Of a stretch of DNA of 64,000 nucleotides, positions 60,795 to 64,000 are shown piece after piece. Under the pieces are notes generated by a model. The model was not told the DNA's origin and made no database searches. It saw only the letters and a list, made by a program, of their open reading frames with translations. Source of the stretch: Protopterus annectens (lineage: Eukaryota; Chordata; Ceratodontiformes; Protopteridae); assembly GCF_019279795.1 (NCBI RefSeq), contig NC_056725.1, positions 1,070,613,068 through 1,070,677,067 of the forward strand, read 5' to 3'. Both the position numbers and the translations under genes were made by a program. How positions within the stretch are numbered: the first letter of the stretch is position 1; every line of letters begins with the position of its first letter.

Positions 60795-63700
60795 GTGCAT
60801 AGTGGGGTACTATGCAGTCTGTCAAGTCCATGTGTAAGCACAACTACAGTGTTCACACTAGTGCCACCTCTCCAGGGTAGTGCCCTGTGAAGAGCAGAGC
60901 CAGGCGTCACCTGCACCACTGCACAGTACAGCCACTGCAGTGATCCCAGGCCTTCATGTGTCTCTCAACCACCAAGGGAGGTATCACATGAACAGTGCTA
61001 CTGAGTGTCCCTGCGTGATGTACTGAGGACTTATGTTCCACAGCATGGTGAGTGTCTGGTCTGGGAATGTAACCCAGAAGCACATCCCACTCATTGTGGC
61101 GTGTGTGCACATATCCATGAGCATGTTGTCACAGTGGCCTCTGCTTATGTTGCGTATGAGGAGTATATCCATCAATAATGTTGTGGACATGGGTCCTGTC
61201 TGATCAGCAGAGGTCACCCCTGAGTATGTAGTATGCAAATGTGTACAGATGTGGTGTCCGTAGTGCAGCCGCAAATCGACACTGTCAGAGCTCAGTAAAC
61301 GTCATGGTGTGTCAATGTTGTGGCATGTAAAGCTGTAGCTGTTGTGTAAGGTACACCCTAAATGGGGTGGTGTACCCTTGAATGTGTGTAGATGTCATGT
61401 GTTCAGAGGTACAATGGGTGCCTATGTACCAGTTACACACCCAGTACAGATAGGTGTGGCCACGTAGGAGGATATCCACGCCACAGTGGCAATACGGTAA
61501 CCACAGTAGTGGGATTGACATATGTGTGTACTGCAAACATGTACAATGTGATATGTATGTAGGGGACCACCATCCATGTGATAGTCAGTGGGTGAATGGT
61601 GTAATGCAAAGGTGATGTGCATGCACCTTGTGTCATGCAGCTTGCTGCCATGATAGTCATATTATGTATCTGTCACAGTGACATCCGTATGGTTGGAGTC
61701 AGTATCAGCTGTTGAAGCAATCATGGTGCTTGGTATGTAGGGGTTCTAAAGCCAGGCAGGGAAAGTCCCCTGTGCCAGCCTGTTCCACAGGGAAGCATAT
61801 ACATAACATGAAGGGCCCTATGACTGAGGACCGTGGTATGCCAAAGTACCCGACATGTAGTAGGTACTATGGTATGCTGGCCTCACTGTGTGTCCTGTCC
61901 ATAAGCCACATAGCATAACATTGTGAGACACAGGGTACGATGTGCAGGTGGATGTGTATGTTGTCAATACCAGAATGGGGAATGGTGCTGAAAGGCAATG
62001 AGAGGACAATGTAGGATGTGTGGACTCCCATACCATCAGCAACTGCCCTGGTAACTGTATGAAAGGAGTCCACCATGGGTAGGGGCCATGCTCTGGCCTT
62101 AACAAGCCCAACCCGGGTGGCAGCAGAGGACGGGAGACCAACAATGTCTCTGAGAATGACGTCCCTGATGATGTGCCCCATAGCCACGCAGAACAGTCCA
62201 GTCAGGTGTGTAGGACTATAGTCCCACTCGTGCAATGCGGTGCCACCTGTGTGTAGTGTGATAAATGCTGCCATGTGCCATTCATGGTCTACAATGTCTG
62301 AAACAAGGCTATTACTGAATATGGTGGCCTAGTGGTGAGACATGTAATTCGGAGATTGGTGGACATCACAGCCTGGGACGTTGGAAGGTGACATGGAGCC
62401 AGTGTCCCAGGGCACATAGAGTGTAGGTCAGTACTGTGTAGGTGTGACCACAGGGACACCACAATGTTCATGTATGGATTGCGGCCCTGTAGTGAGTGAG
62501 AGGGTGTACTGTCAGCATTGAATCCATCCTCCAGCATGTTGCCAACAATACCTGGGTCTGCAATGTTCCTGAGTGACTGTTGTATGTGACAGCAGATGTG
62601 GGTGCTGCCATTGAATACTGACATACCACCATAATGCCTGGTGGTACACCCCGGAATGTGTGGCAGTCATGTTTATGTAGCTAGTCTGAGAGTATGTGAT
62701 GAGGGACCCTGTGGCCCCACCACGGCTGATCAGTGAGCCACCCCACACATGGGAATGTACACCACTGTGCAACAGCCTACACCTGTTGTTGTACATCATA
62801 TGTCAGTGGAACATGACCACCAGAGTGGCGTCTGTTATCTGGTGTGTACCATCATGGCTCTGTGTGGAATAGCATGATCCATGCAGTTGTGTACATGCTA
62901 ATTACGTGCACTGGGGTATGTGTCAGCATTTGTATGTGCATTGTCCATCTGCACGGGTGTCATGATGTCAACAACCGCTGTCAGCAGACGTCTGTAGTAG
63001 GTGTAGTAGTACACATGTACTGTGTATGCTGTGATGGGTGTGTTTCCGGGATGTGGCTAACACGGTAGATTAGCATATGTTTGGAATCCACCAATGAGGG
63101 GATAACCCCAGGTGTGTAACATCAGTCACATGGTGGTAGTGTCCATGCCAAGGGTAATGTAGGTCCTGGAGGTGGTGTGTATGTGTTGATCCAGCTGAGT
63201 GGAGGGTATGACTCATGGATGTGTCTGTACATGAGTGGCTATCCCAGTGACGTGTGGGGTAGTGTCAGTCACACATCAGTAGTAGCTGTGGCCCACTGTC
63301 CACTATACCACCATAGAAGGTATGTTACCCATGGGGTGTGATGTTGACTCTGTTGCTTGTTACAATGTGTATAGCGGTCCCAGACACAGTTAGTTGCACG
63401 TGGAGCACCTCTGATGCATTATGCTAAGCAACTTGCCAGGATGTGTGACAACATAGTGGGATATGGGAACCCCTCAGCTGTGGGTGTGCCGGTCCAGGTA
63501 TGTGCCTGGAAGGTATGGTCCGTCTATAACCTGTCATTGCAGGTGTGCTCTGAAGAGCCTACAGGCAGGTCCCAGTCACTGCAGAGATGTTGGAGTGGTG
63601 CATTATAAGGTGTGCCTTGCCTGCGTGTGTCACAGGGTAAGATGCAAGCAATGTGTCACATGACCCTATGTCACACATGCCAGTTATCGCCCTGCCGGTG

Positions 63701-64000
63701 ACAGTTATTGGAAGCTGTGCAGGGCAGACAGTATAGAAGCAGCAAGAGCCTAGCATGTGAGCTGTACTCCCAGGGCCGACAGGTGCAAGTCATCTGTGCC
63801 ACAGCATTGTGTTTGACCAGGACAGTCATAGCAGACAGATACCACATGCTTGTGGAATGACAATAGGAGCATAGGCAACTGTTGCAGTGACACAGTTGGT
63901 CACTGTACAGTGGTATCATGTCCGGACGAATGCAAAATGCTCCCCAGGGCTAGGCCCACACCCTCAGGGCTATAAGACTGGTGAGCTATTGCATGTCCCT
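60795..64000 (-). mobile_element. CR1-clade LINE copy (CR1-5), highly diverged, continues beyond window
   Basis: Colinear with CR1-1 over its whole length, although strongly substituted. 60,920-61,200 aligns with 990-1,270 (shared GCCACTG-AGTGATCCCAGG and CCA-AGCATG-TGAGTGTCTGG blocks). 62,160-62,290 aligns with 2,190-2,320 (GATGATGTGC-CCATAGCC). 63,370-63,600 aligns with 3,440-3,660 (CTGATGCATTATGCT). The 3' end lies near 60,795. No usable frame remains. The 5' end lies past 64,000. Confidence 0.8.

Noticed and set aside
61818..62274. Minus-strand frames of 108-135 codons at 61.8-62.3 kb as new genes
   Set aside because: They lie within CR1-5, where nucleotide alignment to CR1-1 shows decayed ORF2. 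They show no reverse transcriptase motifs in frame.

Overview
This window is eukaryotic, almost certainly vertebrate, non-coding DNA built nearly entirely of transposable elements and simple repeats. No host gene exon, rRNA or functional tRNA could be supported. The repeat mix (several CR1 LINEs with an SGNH-esterase ORF1, two Ngaro-type DIRS tyrosine-recombinase retrotransposons, a fish-style RTE LINE with a matching SINE tail, an R4/Dong-type LINE with a restriction-like endonuclease, a Penelope GIY-YIG fragment, two Harbinger DNA transposons, and very long TA and CA tracts) fits a repeat-rich non-teleost fish or an amphibian. The species cannot be named from the sequence alone.

Layout. 0-5 kb: small fold-back repeats, then a long CR1 copy on the minus strand (CR1-1, 870-4,760) with both ORFs recognisable but broken. 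5.7-12.7 kb: a minus-strand Ngaro retrotransposon (gag, RT-RNase H, tyrosine recombinase, SGNH hydrolase) whose recombinase region is split by a 5'-truncated RTE LINE (6,899-9,148) with a clear 15-bp target-site duplication. 13-15 kb: a 665-bp terminal-inverted-repeat element and microsatellites. 15.4-19.1 kb: plus-strand CR1 copies (main one 15,655-18,761). 20.2-20.5 kb: a near-perfect hairpin insertion with a 14-bp duplication. 23.1-27.6 kb: a Penelope GIY-YIG fragment abutting a second minus-strand Ngaro. 28.9-31.2 kb: CR1-3, interrupted by a SINE with a 12-bp duplication. 32-36 kb: the longest stretch with no recognised element apart from one GT tract. 36-38.8 kb: an R4/Dong-like LINE. 39-43.2 kb: CR1-4 and a nine-unit tandem array of about 255 bp per unit. 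44.7-47.2 kb: a cluster of related tRNA-like SINE pieces. 48.7-52.7 kb: a decayed Harbinger with its Myb-like gene and transposase on opposite strands. 55.4-58.3 kb: a younger Harbinger with a fully open 385-codon transposase. 60.8-64 kb: a strongly diverged CR1-5 running off the window.

The one intact protein-coding frame is the Harbinger transposase at 56,918-58,075. The RTE ORF (one long frame plus one shift) is the next best preserved. Everything else is fossil. The nested insertions give relative ages: Ngaro-1 is older than the RTE inside it, CR1-3 is older than the SINE inside it, and the SINE carries the same 3' tail as the RTE, so the two look like a LINE/SINE pair. Two unrelated retroelements here (CR1 ORF1 and Ngaro-1) each carry an SGNH-type hydrolase.
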